A stretch of 58,690 bases of DNA from Labilibaculum sp032125735 (lineage in GTDB: Bacteria; Bacteroidota; Bacteroidia; Bacteroidales; Marinifilaceae). The stretch lies in contig JAQBBZ010000051.1 in NCBI GenBank assembly GCA_032125735.1, forward strand, positions 1 through 58,690, read 5' to 3'. Both the position numbers and the translations under genes were made by a program. The notes below the pieces were generated by a model. That model had not been told where the DNA came from and did no database searches. It saw nothing but the letters and a program-made list of their open reading frames with translations. Positions 1 to 8,492 of this stretch are shown here, one piece after another; position 1 is the first letter of the stretch; each line of letters opens with the position of its first letter.

Positions 1-344
1 AAAATTACAAATATGGGACTGGTATTGGCAAGGAATGAAACTACAGCCGGGTTTTCAGTTAGTTTTATCGAGAGAAAGAAAGCACACATGGATATTACTT
101 CCGAACATCCGATTAGGAATAAAATGAATTTCGATTTTTTAGGTAAGGAGCTTAGTTTTTTTCTATCGGTAAAAAAATAGTAGTACAGGTAATTGTATAG
201 CAGGGCAAAGGCAAACCATAACACACCAAACGAGGCCAGGCTAACATCCTTCATCGCCAGTTTGCTAAAAATATATATGTTCGAAAAGCTAATGGTGGCC
301 AATAAAGCCAAAGCACTCCCCTTAAATTTACTACTCAGTACCAT
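1..344 (-). CDS. EamA/DMT-family permease, 3' part cut off by the window edge
   Basis: A minus-strand frame opens with ATG at 342-344 and runs without a stop through base 1, giving 114 codons. The translation is very hydrophobic, with segments such as LALLATISFSNIYIFSKLA and a FLANTSPIFVIF stretch that resembles the typical EamA pattern (ASFLSNLSPVFV). This family moves small metabolites or drugs across the inner membrane, usually with ten helices in two EamA repeats. Only the first repeat is inside the window, so the substrate cannot be inferred. A TACATTTG -7 box on the minus strand about 25 bases upstream supports the chosen start. A plus-strand frame over the same bases is a shadow. Confidence 0.8.
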   Translation of the reverse strand, partial: MVLSSKFKGSALALLATISFSNIYIFSKLAMKDVSLASFGVLWFAFALLYNYLYYYFFTDRKKLSSLPKKSKFILFLIGCSEVISMCAFFLSIKLTENPAVVSFLANTSPIFVI

Positions 345-369
345 CTTCTTAAAATATTTTATCTGCACA

Positions 370-377
370 CAAATGTA
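370..377 (-). promoter_or_regulatory. -7 box for the EamA permease
   Basis: On the minus strand the sequence reads TACATTTG, matching the Bacteroidetes TAnnTTTG box, 25 bases before the ATG. No good -33 TTTG is seen at the expected distance, so support is partial. Confidence 0.45.
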
Positions 378-871
378 TTGAATTTTGACAATTCAGAACA
401 GGTCATAAATCATATATTATTTCACTCATCTTACTAAGATGAATGCAGGTTTGATATGGAGAAAAGAGACTTGCTTTATTTGTAAAAGAAAGTGTTCGTA
501 TTCTGAAACAGAATAATTTTTTTTTAGAATAAAAACCCATTAATTGAAGACTGGGTTTAATAAATATTGTAATTTGTAGAAGGAAAGTATACGATCTGAA
601 AAATATTCCAGGAATAAAGAGTCGGGTAATATAGGATTTTAGATGATAATTATAAGTTATTAATGAAATAGCTATGATTCTGATAATAATAGTAATAAAT
701 TGGAATAGAAAACTATAAGATATGAGAGAGAAAGTTAATCAGGGGAAAGTGAATAACAGCGATGGGAATTAAAAAACAAACAAAAGAAGAGTGATTGTTT
801 CAGAAGGGAAAACGGATGTTTTTGGAATGAAAATAAAATCAGCCTGAAGACTAAATAAAATCGATACCAAC
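378..871. other. Gene-free AT-rich stretch
   Basis: No reading frame of credible composition is present on either strand. A small hairpin, ATTCTG-AAA-CAGAAT at 500-514 followed by a run of T to about 525, looks like a plus-strand terminator but has no gene in front of it, so it may be a relic. Nothing else is recognised. Confidence 0.5.
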
Positions 872-1570
872 ATGGGGAAAATGTACAATAAGTTTCGTTT
901 GGAAGAGCTTCCGGTTGTGGCAGATCTTCTTCTGCAGTTAATGAATCGCGACCGGCATTATTTTGCTTCTTTTTCTTCGGAGTTTAATGATGCTTACATT
1001 ACTGATGTGCGGACTCAGATTTTGAGAATACAGAATCTCATCCCTGCACAAACAATAAGTGCCGAAAAATCGAAACTAACCAGCCTTCGTTATCAGGTAA
1101 TGGGGGAGATCATGTATATTCTGGATCGGATTGATGCTTACGTTCGGCGTGCATCCGATCAATTAAATGTGCATGCGGATGATTTTGGAATAAGGGAAGC
1201 AAAACAAGATTTGAAAAGGAAAAATGTGGAAGGGAGTTTGATGAGGATAAAAGAGGTGGAACAAAATATTTCACTCAATTTGCAGGCTCTTCAGATAAAG
1301 GGATACAAAATAGAGTTGGGAGACGAACTTCTGGAATCAACGGAAAAAATGGCTGAAATGAATTTGCTGAAAGTAGAAATGATAAGCCGGAGAAAACAAT
1401 TGGTCATTCAGAATCACACTCAATATCAGTTGCTGTGGAATTATATTCTCGAGATTTCCGACATCGGAAAATTGGTGATGCGCCTGGAGCAAGCCAAGGC
1501 CAACGAATATAAGTTCTGCAACTTGTTAAAACACATCAGAAAACCGGCAACTGTATTAGATGTTTCTTAA
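872..1570 (+). CDS. Unrecognised helical protein, 232 aa
   Basis: I do not recognise a family. The protein has no signal peptide, membrane segment or cysteine-rich motif, and it is rich in Leu, Glu, Lys and Arg throughout. It looks almost entirely alpha-helical, with coiled-coil-like stretches at about residues 110-190 (KQDLKRKNVEGSLMRIKEVE and the following helices). It is probably cytoplasmic. The start at 872 is the first ATG; a second in-frame ATG lies at 881 (MYNKF) with no convincing ribosome site before either. It stands alone after 500 bases of gene-free DNA and 60 bases before a small membrane protein on the same strand. No function is proposed. Confidence 0.6.
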   Translation: MGKMYNKFRLEELPVVADLLLQLMNRDRHYFASFSSEFNDAYITDVRTQILRIQNLIPAQTISAEKSKLTSLRYQVMGEIMYILDRIDAYVRRASDQLNVHADDFGIREAKQDLKRKNVEGSLMRIKEVEQNISLNLQALQIKGYKIELGDELLESTEKMAEMNLLKVEMISRRKQLVIQNHTQYQLLWNYILEISDIGKLVMRLEQAKANEYKFCNLLKHIRKPATVLDVS

Positions 1571-1636
1571 GCCCCAGAGCATTTTGAAAAGGAAGAAAAG
1601 TAAGAGAATTCAGATATTCTTAATATATTCGTGCGC

Positions 1637-1942
1637 ATGATAATTCATTTGCTATTAGCTGCTCTTTCAACCTTTGTTTTAAATATTCCTTTTGGTTACA
1701 TCAGACAAGGGTTTAAAAAATTCGCTGTAATGTGGTTTGTTTGCATTCATGCACCTATTCCTTTTGTTATTCTGTTTCGGCATTTATTCGGTTTGGGCTT
1801 TCAGCTATATACTTATCCTATAATGGTTAGTGCTTTCTTTTTAGGACAGTTTGCCGGAAAAAAAATTAGAATTAGAAGAGATGAAAAAAAAGGATTTTCG
1901 CAAGAACTACAAGTTAAAGACATAAAAAAAGACCAACTCTAA
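1637..1942 (+). CDS. Small membrane protein, about 101 aa, unrecognised
   Basis: The protein has about three hydrophobic segments (residues 1-20, 30-50 and 58-75) and a lysine/arginine-rich tail (KKIRIRRDEKKGF onward). This is the profile of a small inner-membrane protein with a cytoplasmic C-terminus. The frame can also begin at GTG 1631, two codons upstream; I prefer the ATG at 1637. Its 3' end overlaps the intrinsic terminator of the convergent pgi gene, so the last residues (KKDQL) are partly encoded by terminator sequence. The open hydrophobic frame makes a real gene likely, but no family is recognised. Confidence 0.55.
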   Translation: MIIHLLLAALSTFVLNIPFGYIRQGFKKFAVMWFVCIHAPIPFVILFRHLFGLGFQLYTYPIMVSAFFLGQFAGKKIRIRRDEKKGFSQELQVKDIKKDQL

Positions 1943-1953
1943 AGCTGGCCTTT
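1924..1953 (-). terminator. Intrinsic terminator of pgi
   Basis: On the minus strand AAAGGCCAGC pairs with GTTGGTCTTT (two G-U wobbles) around a six-base loop and is followed by a T run. It sits 24 bases past the pgi stop. On the plus strand the wobbles become A/C mismatches, so it should work mainly on the minus strand. Confidence 0.75.
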
Positions 1954-1976
1954 CATCTATTGTATTGAAATTGTGA

Positions 1977-3326
1977 CTATAATTTCTCTTTGATTTTTTT
2001 CGTTTCCTCTTCGAAACCTGGTTTCTCAAGCAAAGCAAACATGTTGCTTTTGTATGCTTCAACACCTGGCTGGTCAAATGGATTTACATCTAAAATGTAA
2101 CCACTAACCCCACAAGCAATTTCAAAAAAGTATATTAATTCTCCCAAGTAGAATTCATTCAACTGAGGCATTTCAATTCTTAAATTTGGAACACCACCAT
2201 CAACGTGAGCCAATTGAGTTCCTAATTCGGCCATTTTATTAACCGCATCAATACGTCTTCCTGCCAAAAAGTTCAAGCCATCCAGGTTGTCTTTGTCTTT
2301 AGGAATAATTACGGTATGGTTTGGTTTCGCTATTGAAATAACCGTTTCGAAAATAGTGCGCTGTCCTTCCTGAATGTATTGTCCCATGGAGTGTAAATCA
2401 CTCGTAAAATCAACACTGGCAGGAAAAATACCTTTGTTTTCTTTTCCTTCACTTTCTCCGTAAAGTTGCTTCCACCATTCAGCTACATTGTGCAATTTTG
2501 GGTTGTAATTCGCAAGAATTTCAATTCCTTTCCCTTTTGCATAAAGAGCATTTCTGCTAGCAGCATACAATAATGCAGGATTTTCTTCAAAAGGCGTTGC
2601 TAATGCATATTTCTGCATCGATTTAGCGCCTTTTACCAATTCTTTGATATCGTTACCTGCAACTGCGATAGGAAGTAATCCTACTGGAGTTAAAACAGAG
2701 AATCGACCGCCTACATCATCCGGAATTACAAACGTTTTGTATCCTTCCTGAACTGCAAGAGTTCTAAGTGCACCTTTAGATGCATCGGTAATTGCGATAA
2801 TTCTTTCACGAGCTTCTTCTTTGCCTACATTCTCTTCCAGCAGTTCTTTTAACAGACGAAAGGCAATAGCAGGTTCGGTAGTAGTTCCCGATTTAGAAAT
2901 AACACAGATTCCAAAATCAAGGTCTTTTAAAATATCCATCAATTCAAATAGATAATCCTCGCTGATGTTTTGGCCTGCATACAATACAAGTGGATTGTCA
3001 TTGCCTGTATTTAGTTGGTCGAAACTATGAGCCAAAGCATCATTTACAGCTTTTGCACCCAGGTAAGATCCACCAATACCAATAACCACAAGTACTTCTA
3101 CTTTTTCTTTAAGAGATAAAGCCGTTGCTTCGATGTCGTTCAGCTCCTCTTCTGTAATCTGAGAAGGTAAATCTACCCAGCCCACAAAATCATTTCCCTT
3201 ACCGGTTCCTTCTTGAAGAGCAGTTAAATGTTTTTCACTCTCATCCTTAAATTTGAAAATCTCTTCCTTGCTTACGAAGTTTAAAGATTTTTCAAAGCTC
3301 AACTTGATGTGTTCCATTGTTTTCAA
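1977..3326 (-). CDS. pgi: Glucose-6-phosphate isomerase
   Basis: Interconverts glucose 6-phosphate and fructose 6-phosphate in the cytoplasm (glycolysis and gluconeogenesis). The 449-residue length fits the short Bacillus/Bacteroides form rather than the 550-residue E. coli form. Visible signatures are GIGGSYLG (83-90), the phosphate-binding SKSGTTTEP (144-152), the DDVGGRFSVLT motif near 200, and the C-terminal Q-x-G-V-E-x-Y-K motif (DQPGVEAYK). It is last in the minus-strand series lysS-gpsA-pgi, a grouping common in Bacteroidota, but 200 bases separate it from gpsA, so it may have its own promoter. It ends at a strong terminator. Confidence 0.97.
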   Translation of the reverse strand: MKTMEHIKLSFEKSLNFVSKEEIFKFKDESEKHLTALQEGTGKGNDFVGWVDLPSQITEEELNDIEATALSLKEKVEVLVVIGIGGSYLGAKAVNDALAHSFDQLNTGNDNPLVLYAGQNISEDYLFELMDILKDLDFGICVISKSGTTTEPAIAFRLLKELLEENVGKEEARERIIAITDASKGALRTLAVQEGYKTFVIPDDVGGRFSVLTPVGLLPIAVAGNDIKELVKGAKSMQKYALATPFEENPALLYAASRNALYAKGKGIEILANYNPKLHNVAEWWKQLYGESEGKENKGIFPASVDFTSDLHSMGQYIQEGQRTIFETVISIAKPNHTVIIPKDKDNLDGLNFLAGRRIDAVNKMAELGTQLAHVDGGVPNLRIEMPQLNEFYLGELIYFFEIACGVSGYILDVNPFDQPGVEAYKSNMFALLEKPGFEEETKKIKEKL

Positions 3327-3527
3327 ATTAAGTTATAAAATCCAGATCTGTCAGAACCGATACCCCCTCAGAGCGAAAGACAGAAATGGGTTTAATGTGT
3401 ATAATTAATTAAACGTATTCAAACTAAAATAATTGATGAATGTTTTTTTTATGATCCATTCATACAATGAGTTGCTTTTAATATTGCAAAGTTTTTCAAA
3501 AGATAAATTTACAATAGAAAAGTAATT

Positions 3528-4523
3528 TTAACGTAATTCTTCTGTTAATAATTTGATTTCCATTGCTGGAGATATTTTTTCGTACAGAATATTATAAACA
3601 GCCATGGTAATAGGCATGTGAACCTTGTAGATCTCATTAATTTCTTTAATACAACTAACGGCGTAATATCCTTCGGCAATCATGTGCATTTCTAATTGAG
3701 CAAATTTTACAGAATATCCTTTTCCAATCATGGTTCCAAAAGTTCTGTTTCTACTAAATTGAGAATAGCAAGTAACCAATAAATCACCTAAATACGCTGA
3801 GCTTTTGATATCTCTTGTGATGGGATGTACTGTATCTACAAAACGTTTAATTTCTTGAATTGCGTTAGAGATTAACACGGCTTGAAAATTATCACCATAA
3901 CGAAGTCCGTGACAAATACCCGATGCAACAGCAATAACGTTTTTCAGAACAGCAGAATATTCGGTTCCGTAAATATCATCTGAAATTGATGTTTTAATAT
4001 ATGCACACTCCAGATTTAATGCTAAATTTCTTGCTCTTTTTGTATTCTGAGAAGCAATGGTTAAGTATGATAATCGTTCCAATGCAACTTCTTCCGCATG
4101 ACAAGGTCCGGAAATGACTCCGATGTTATCAATGGGCACATTGTATTTTACGTTTAAGAATTCTCCAATAATCATGTTTTCATCGGGAACAATTCCTTTA
4201 ATAGCCGAAACAACAAATTTATCTTCGAAGCTAACCGTAAGGTTCTTAAGTGCATTTTTTAAGAAGGCTGAGGGTATTGCAAATATAATGACGTCGGAAT
4301 TCGTAACAATTTCGTCAATATTAGAAGAGAAATTGATTTTGTCGATATCAAATTTGGCACTTGTAATGTAACGTGGATTGTGACCTAATTGCTTGAATTG
4401 TTCAATGGTATCCGGATTACGCATGTACCAGTTGATTCCGGGTAGATTTTCCATAAGGATTTTTGCAAGGGCTGTTGCCCAACTACCGCCTCCAATTATG
4501 GCAAATTTTAATGATTTGTTCAT
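3528..4523 (-). CDS. gpsA: NAD(P)H-dependent glycerol-3-phosphate dehydrogenase
   Basis: Reduces dihydroxyacetone phosphate to sn-glycerol 3-phosphate, the backbone precursor for phospholipids, in the cytoplasm. The 331 residues open with the nucleotide-binding loop IIGGGSWATALA (9-20). The family motif SGPCHAEEVA lies at 138-147, and the catalytic lysine is probably K194 in EYSAVLKNVIAVASG. The length is normal. It follows lysS on the same strand after a 125-base gap containing a large hairpin, which suggests separate or attenuated transcription. Confidence 0.96.
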   Translation of the reverse strand: MNKSLKFAIIGGGSWATALAKILMENLPGINWYMRNPDTIEQFKQLGHNPRYITSAKFDIDKINFSSNIDEIVTNSDVIIFAIPSAFLKNALKNLTVSFEDKFVVSAIKGIVPDENMIIGEFLNVKYNVPIDNIGVISGPCHAEEVALERLSYLTIASQNTKRARNLALNLECAYIKTSISDDIYGTEYSAVLKNVIAVASGICHGLRYGDNFQAVLISNAIQEIKRFVDTVHPITRDIKSSAYLGDLLVTCYSQFSRNRTFGTMIGKGYSVKFAQLEMHMIAEGYYAVSCIKEINEIYKVHMPITMAVYNILYEKISPAMEIKLLTEELR

Positions 4524-4590
4524 GAATTTATAGATAAGTCTGTGTTAATAGAGAATTATTTCTGTAACTATCAGATCTCTAATTTACTAA

Positions 4591-4627
4591 ATATCGGAGG
4601 AAGGGAGAAATTCCCGACCTCCGATAT
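4591..4627 (-). terminator. Large hairpin between lysS and gpsA
   Basis: ATATCGGAGG and CCTCCGATAT form a perfect 10-bp stem, and inside it GGGA-GAAA-TTCCC can extend the helix. It begins 21 bases past the lysS stop. The T run after the stem is poor, so it could be a terminator, an mRNA-end stabiliser or an attenuator. Confidence 0.55.
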
Positions 4628-4648
4628 GGAAATATTTTTAAGAGAGGC

Positions 4649-6370
4649 TTACGATAACCACTCTGCAACGTCTTCCTGACTTGGGTTTTTCAATCCCATT
4701 TTTAGTTTTTTATTCCAGCCACAAATATCTTGGTGAAGTTTTGTTGACTTCTCTTCCTTTAAAGAGCGAACGGTTTGAAAACCAGCCTTACGAATAATTG
4801 GCATCCACTCCACAGCAATACCCAATTCGATAAATTTTTCATCGCTGTCAACAGTCGCTTTCTTCTCTGGTCTCATTTGAGGGAAGAACAATACATCCTG
4901 AATAGATTGAGAGTTGGTCATCAACATGGTAAGACGATCGATACCAATTCCCATACCTGATGTAGGAGGCATACCATATTCAAGTGCGCGAACAAAGTCC
5001 ATATCAATAAACATGGCTTCATCATCACCCTTTTCACTTAGTTTATTTTGATCCTGAAAACGCTCTAGCTGATCAATTGGATCATTTAGCTCCGAATAGG
5101 CATTACAAAGCTCTTTTCCATTCACCATCAACTCGAAACGTTCGGTTAATTCAGGATTATCTCTGTGTTTTTTACAAAGCGGTGACATCTCAACAGGATA
5201 ATCAGTAATGAAAGTTGGCTGAATGTAATTTCCTTCACATTTTTCACCAAAAATTTCATCAATTAATTTTCCTTTTCCCATGGTTTCATTCGCTTCGATA
5301 TTTAGTTTTTTACAAACTTCACGAAGTTGAACATCATTCATTCCATTGATATCTATTCCTGTAAACTCAAGAATAGAATCCATCATTGTAATACGTTTAT
5401 ACGGACGTTTGAAATCAATCTCCTTATCGCCAACTGTAAGTTTGGTTTTTCCGTGAAGATCCATTGCAACCTTTTCAATCATTTCTTCCGTAAAGTCCAT
5501 CATCCAGTTGTAATCCTTATAGGCAACATAGATTTCCATGACTGTAAATTCAGGATTGTGAGTACGATCCATTCCCTCGTTACGGAAATCTTTCGCAAAC
5601 TCGTAAACTCCATCGAATCCACCAACGATCAATCTTTTCAGGTAAAGCTCGTTAGCAACACGCATATACAATGGAATATCCAATGCATTGTGATGTGTTT
5701 CGAACGGACGAGCAGAAGCTCCACCAGGAATCGCCTGTAGGATTGGTGTTTCCACCTCTAAATAATCTTTGCTGTTGAAAAGCTCGCGCATCGAATTGAT
5801 GATCTTTGTTCTTTTCAAGAAAACATCCTTAACAGCTGGGTTTACGACCAAATCAACATATCGTTGACGGTAACGCATTTCAGGATCGGTAAAAGCATCG
5901 TATATTTTTCCATCTTTTTCCTTCACAACAGGAAGCGGACGAATAGATTTTGAAAGAATAGTTATTTCGGTAGCATGAACCGAAGTTTCACCTACTTGTG
6001 TAACAAATACGTAACCCTTAATTCCAATAAAATCACCAATATCCATCAATTTTTTGAATACTGTGTTATAAAGAGTTTTATCCTCATCCGGGCAAATATC
6101 ATCTCTGGTAATGTATACTTGTATTCTTCCCTTTGAATCTTGAAGTTCAAGAAAGGAAGCCTTACCCATAATTCGTCTACTCATGATTCTACCTGCAATA
6201 CAAACCTCTTGAAGGTTTTTCTTTTCAGGATCGAAATCTTTCAGTATATCTGAAGAATAGTTGTTTACATGATATTGTGCTGCAGGAAATGGATTGATAC
6301 CCAAAGACTGCATTTCTTTAAGGGAATTCCTTCTAATGATTTCTTGTTCACTAAGTTCTAACGCATTCAT
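4649..6370 (-). CDS. lysS: Lysyl-tRNA synthetase, class II
   Basis: Charges tRNA-Lys with lysine. From the ATG at 6370 the protein has 573 residues, the usual size. An N-terminal OB-fold anticodon-binding domain (about 50-170) is followed by the class II core with the FRNEG/DRTHNPEFT motif 2 region and the GIGIDRLTMLM motif 3. A C-terminal extension of roughly 75 residues (after QMRPEKK) is seen in many Bacteroidota LysS proteins. The frame could be extended 31 codons upstream to 6463, but a TATCTTTG -7 box at 6399-6406 lies inside that extension, so transcription probably starts downstream of it and the 6370 ATG is correct. Confidence 0.97.
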   Translation of the reverse strand: MNALELSEQEIIRRNSLKEMQSLGINPFPAAQYHVNNYSSDILKDFDPEKKNLQEVCIAGRIMSRRIMGKASFLELQDSKGRIQVYITRDDICPDEDKTLYNTVFKKLMDIGDFIGIKGYVFVTQVGETSVHATEITILSKSIRPLPVVKEKDGKIYDAFTDPEMRYRQRYVDLVVNPAVKDVFLKRTKIINSMRELFNSKDYLEVETPILQAIPGGASARPFETHHNALDIPLYMRVANELYLKRLIVGGFDGVYEFAKDFRNEGMDRTHNPEFTVMEIYVAYKDYNWMMDFTEEMIEKVAMDLHGKTKLTVGDKEIDFKRPYKRITMMDSILEFTGIDINGMNDVQLREVCKKLNIEANETMGKGKLIDEIFGEKCEGNYIQPTFITDYPVEMSPLCKKHRDNPELTERFELMVNGKELCNAYSELNDPIDQLERFQDQNKLSEKGDDEAMFIDMDFVRALEYGMPPTSGMGIGIDRLTMLMTNSQSIQDVLFFPQMRPEKKATVDSDEKFIELGIAVEWMPIIRKAGFQTVRSLKEEKSTKLHQDICGWNKKLKMGLKNPSQEDVAEWLS

Positions 6371-6398
6371 CTTAATCTCAATAAAGTTTATTCGGATG

Positions 6399-6406
6399 CA
6401 AAGATA
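6399..6406 (-). promoter_or_regulatory. -7 box of lysS
   Basis: The minus strand reads TATCTTTG followed by CA, a strong Bacteroidetes -7 box about 29 bases before the chosen lysS ATG. It decides the start codon, because the upstream extension of the frame would lie before the transcript begins. Confidence 0.6.
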
Positions 6407-6470
6407 ATATAATCTGTCCAAATAATTAATTTCAACTGCTTTACTTATAGGTTTTGATGCCAATTTAACG

Positions 6471-6894
6471 AGTAAATCACCAAAGAATTCGCTGTATGTC
6501 GTTAATTGAAGCAGGTAGGAAGTTTTAAAAAACAGGATTCATTTTTCCTGATTAAGGAAGCTTTACTATTTGAACAGGAAAATGTGTTGCAACTGATACT
6601 ATTGTAAAGCGAATAATAATTGTTAATATTGCATGAAATTAAGAGTATTTAGATTGAATAAGAATAGTAAGGCACTCATGTAAGAACCAAAAACATGAGG
6701 TATTTCATGAAAAATTAAATTGTTTCGAATACCTTTGCATTGTTTCAGATTTATTGAGAAATTAAATTTTATTGTCGTGTTTTTATTGTTGAAAATCAGT
6801 TGGTTGTTAGTGGTTTCGATAGCCTGTAAATCATGCAGGGAAAACAAAACTGATTATGATATTGAATCATCAGGAAAAATTAAGCATTAGTTAA
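6471..6894. promoter_or_regulatory. Divergent lysS/lipA intergenic region
   Basis: There is no credible gene here; the 74-codon minus frame at 6623-6847 has composition typical of noncoding AT-rich DNA. A TACCTTTG -7 box followed by CA lies at 6730-6737 on the plus strand and could drive lipA with a leader of about 150 bases. Nothing else is recognised. Confidence 0.4.
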
Positions 6895-7764
6895 ATGGAG
6901 ACAAGAAGAAAGCCGGATTGGTTGAAAATACAGTTGCCTAAGGGTGACGATTATGCATATGTGAATGGGATTGTTAAGGAGAATGGTTTACATACTATTT
7001 GTTCGAGCGGGAAATGCCCAAATGTTGGTGAATGTTGGGGGAATGGAACTGCCACTTTTATGATTTTAGGGAATATTTGCACAAGAGCTTGTAAATTTTG
7101 TAATGTTCCGACAGGAAAGCCACTGGAGGCCGATTGGAATGAACCTAAAAGATTAGCTCGTTCTATTAAATTAATGAGCCTGAAACATGCAGTAATTACT
7201 TCTGTAGATCGTGATGATATGGAAGATGGCGGATCAAAAATTTGGGCAGAAACTATTAAAGCGATCAAAGAAATCACTCCGGAAACTACACTTGAGGTTT
7301 TAATTCCCGATTTTAATGGGAAAGAGGAAGATATTCAAAGAGTGATTGATATGAATCCCGAGGTGATCTCTCACAATTTGGAAACTGTTCGCAGATTAAC
7401 CCGCGAAGTTCGAAGTAAGGCAAAATACGACCTTAGTTTAAAGGTTTTAAAGCAAATTGCTGATTCGGGAATTGTTACTAAATCAGGAATCATGCTTGGT
7501 TTGGGTGAAAAAGAAGAGGAGATTTATCAGGTTATGGATGACTTGATTGAAGTGGGAGTTAGAGTGATGACTATTGGTCAGTATTTGCAACCAACAAAGA
7601 ATCATTTGGAAGTTCAGGAATATATAACTCCTGAGGTATTCAAAAAATACGAAACTGTTGGTTTGGAGAAAGGTTTTGCATTTGTAGAGAGTACTCCATT
7701 AGTACGATCTTCGTATCATGCCGAGCGACATGTGAATGCGTTAAACTTAAAAAAGAGTTTATAA
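6895..7764 (+). CDS. lipA: Lipoyl synthase (radical SAM)
   Basis: Inserts two sulfur atoms at C6 and C8 of protein-bound octanoyl groups to make lipoyl cofactor. Both iron-sulfur clusters are visible: the auxiliary cluster C36-x4-C41-x5-C47 and the radical-SAM cluster C62-x3-C66-x2-C69 (CTRACKFC). The C-terminal motif with RSSYHAE is present, its Arg-Ser-Ser being typical of the auxiliary cluster ligand. At 289 residues the length is normal. lipB starts one base after its stop, so the two enzymes of endogenous lipoylation are co-transcribed. Confidence 0.97.
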   Translation: METRRKPDWLKIQLPKGDDYAYVNGIVKENGLHTICSSGKCPNVGECWGNGTATFMILGNICTRACKFCNVPTGKPLEADWNEPKRLARSIKLMSLKHAVITSVDRDDMEDGGSKIWAETIKAIKEITPETTLEVLIPDFNGKEEDIQRVIDMNPEVISHNLETVRRLTREVRSKAKYDLSLKVLKQIADSGIVTKSGIMLGLGEKEEEIYQVMDDLIEVGVRVMTIGQYLQPTKNHLEVQEYITPEVFKKYETVGLEKGFAFVESTPLVRSSYHAERHVNALNLKKSL

Positions 7765-7765
7765 A

Positions 7766-8470
7766 ATGATTAAGACTATATTTCGCGATCTGGGATCAAT
7801 TGATTATAAAGAAGCATGGGATTATCAGGAGAAATTGTTTGATGAGGTTTTAGCATCTAAACAGGCAAATGCTGATCTTCCTGCCGAGCAAAAGAATTTA
7901 TCGAATAACTACCTGCTGTTTTGCGAACATCCTCATGTTTATACTCTTGGGAAAAGTGGGAAAGAACAAAATATGCTTTTGGATTTGCTGCAATTACAAG
8001 CAAAAGAGGCAAGTTTTCATAAAATAAACCGTGGTGGTGATATAACCTATCACGGTCCGGGTCAGATTGTAGGTTATCCAATATTAAATTTGGAAACCTA
8101 CGATATGGGAATTAAAAAATACATCGAAACCTTAGAGCAAGCTGTAATTGATTGTATTGCTGATTATGGAATTGCAGGAACCCGATTAGACGGGGCCACT
8201 GGTGTTTGGCTGGATGTTGGAAAACCTACCGTTCGTAAGATTTGTGCGATTGGAGTTCGAATTAGCCGATGGGTAAGTATGCACGGTTTTGCATTCAATG
8301 TAAATACCGATTTGAAATATTTCGAGTACATTAATCCATGTGGTTTTGTGGATAAAGGAGTGACATCATTAAAAAAAGAATTGGGCAAAGAGCTTGATAT
8401 AGAAGAAGTAAAACATAATTTAAAGGGCCATATCAGTAAACTGTTTGATATGACGCTTGAAATTGACTAA
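7766..8470 (+). CDS. lipB: Octanoyl-[ACP]:protein octanoyltransferase
   Basis: Transfers octanoyl groups from acyl carrier protein to the lipoyl domains of 2-oxoacid dehydrogenases and the glycine cleavage H protein, making the substrate of LipA. The RGGDITYHGPGQIVGYP motif is intact. The catalytic pair appears as K158 (RKICAIGVR) and C192 in the NPCGF motif. The protein has 234 residues and lies between lipA (1-base gap) and recJ (22-base gap), consistent with one transcript. Confidence 0.96.
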   Translation: MIKTIFRDLGSIDYKEAWDYQEKLFDEVLASKQANADLPAEQKNLSNNYLLFCEHPHVYTLGKSGKEQNMLLDLLQLQAKEASFHKINRGGDITYHGPGQIVGYPILNLETYDMGIKKYIETLEQAVIDCIADYGIAGTRLDGATGVWLDVGKPTVRKICAIGVRISRWVSMHGFAFNVNTDLKYFEYINPCGFVDKGVTSLKKELGKELDIEEVKHNLKGHISKLFDMTLEID

Positions 8471-8492
8471 TTTAGCTTGCCAAATTCAGATT

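Noticed and set aside
193..381. 62-codon plus-strand frame
   Set aside because: The minus strand over the same bases encodes an EamA permease, which explains the open frame.
5327..5740. 137-codon plus-strand frame
   Set aside because: Lies wholly inside lysS on the other strand; composition is that of an antisense shadow.
6623..6847. 74-codon minus-strand frame between lysS and lipA
   Set aside because: No ribosome site, no family pattern, Asn/Phe/Ile-rich; a candidate lipA promoter crosses it.
7766..8470. LipB lacking its catalytic cysteine (Val before S-M-H-G)
   Set aside because: The catalytic cysteine of the family is in the N-P-C-G-F motif, present as C192; the Val position is not the nucleophile.
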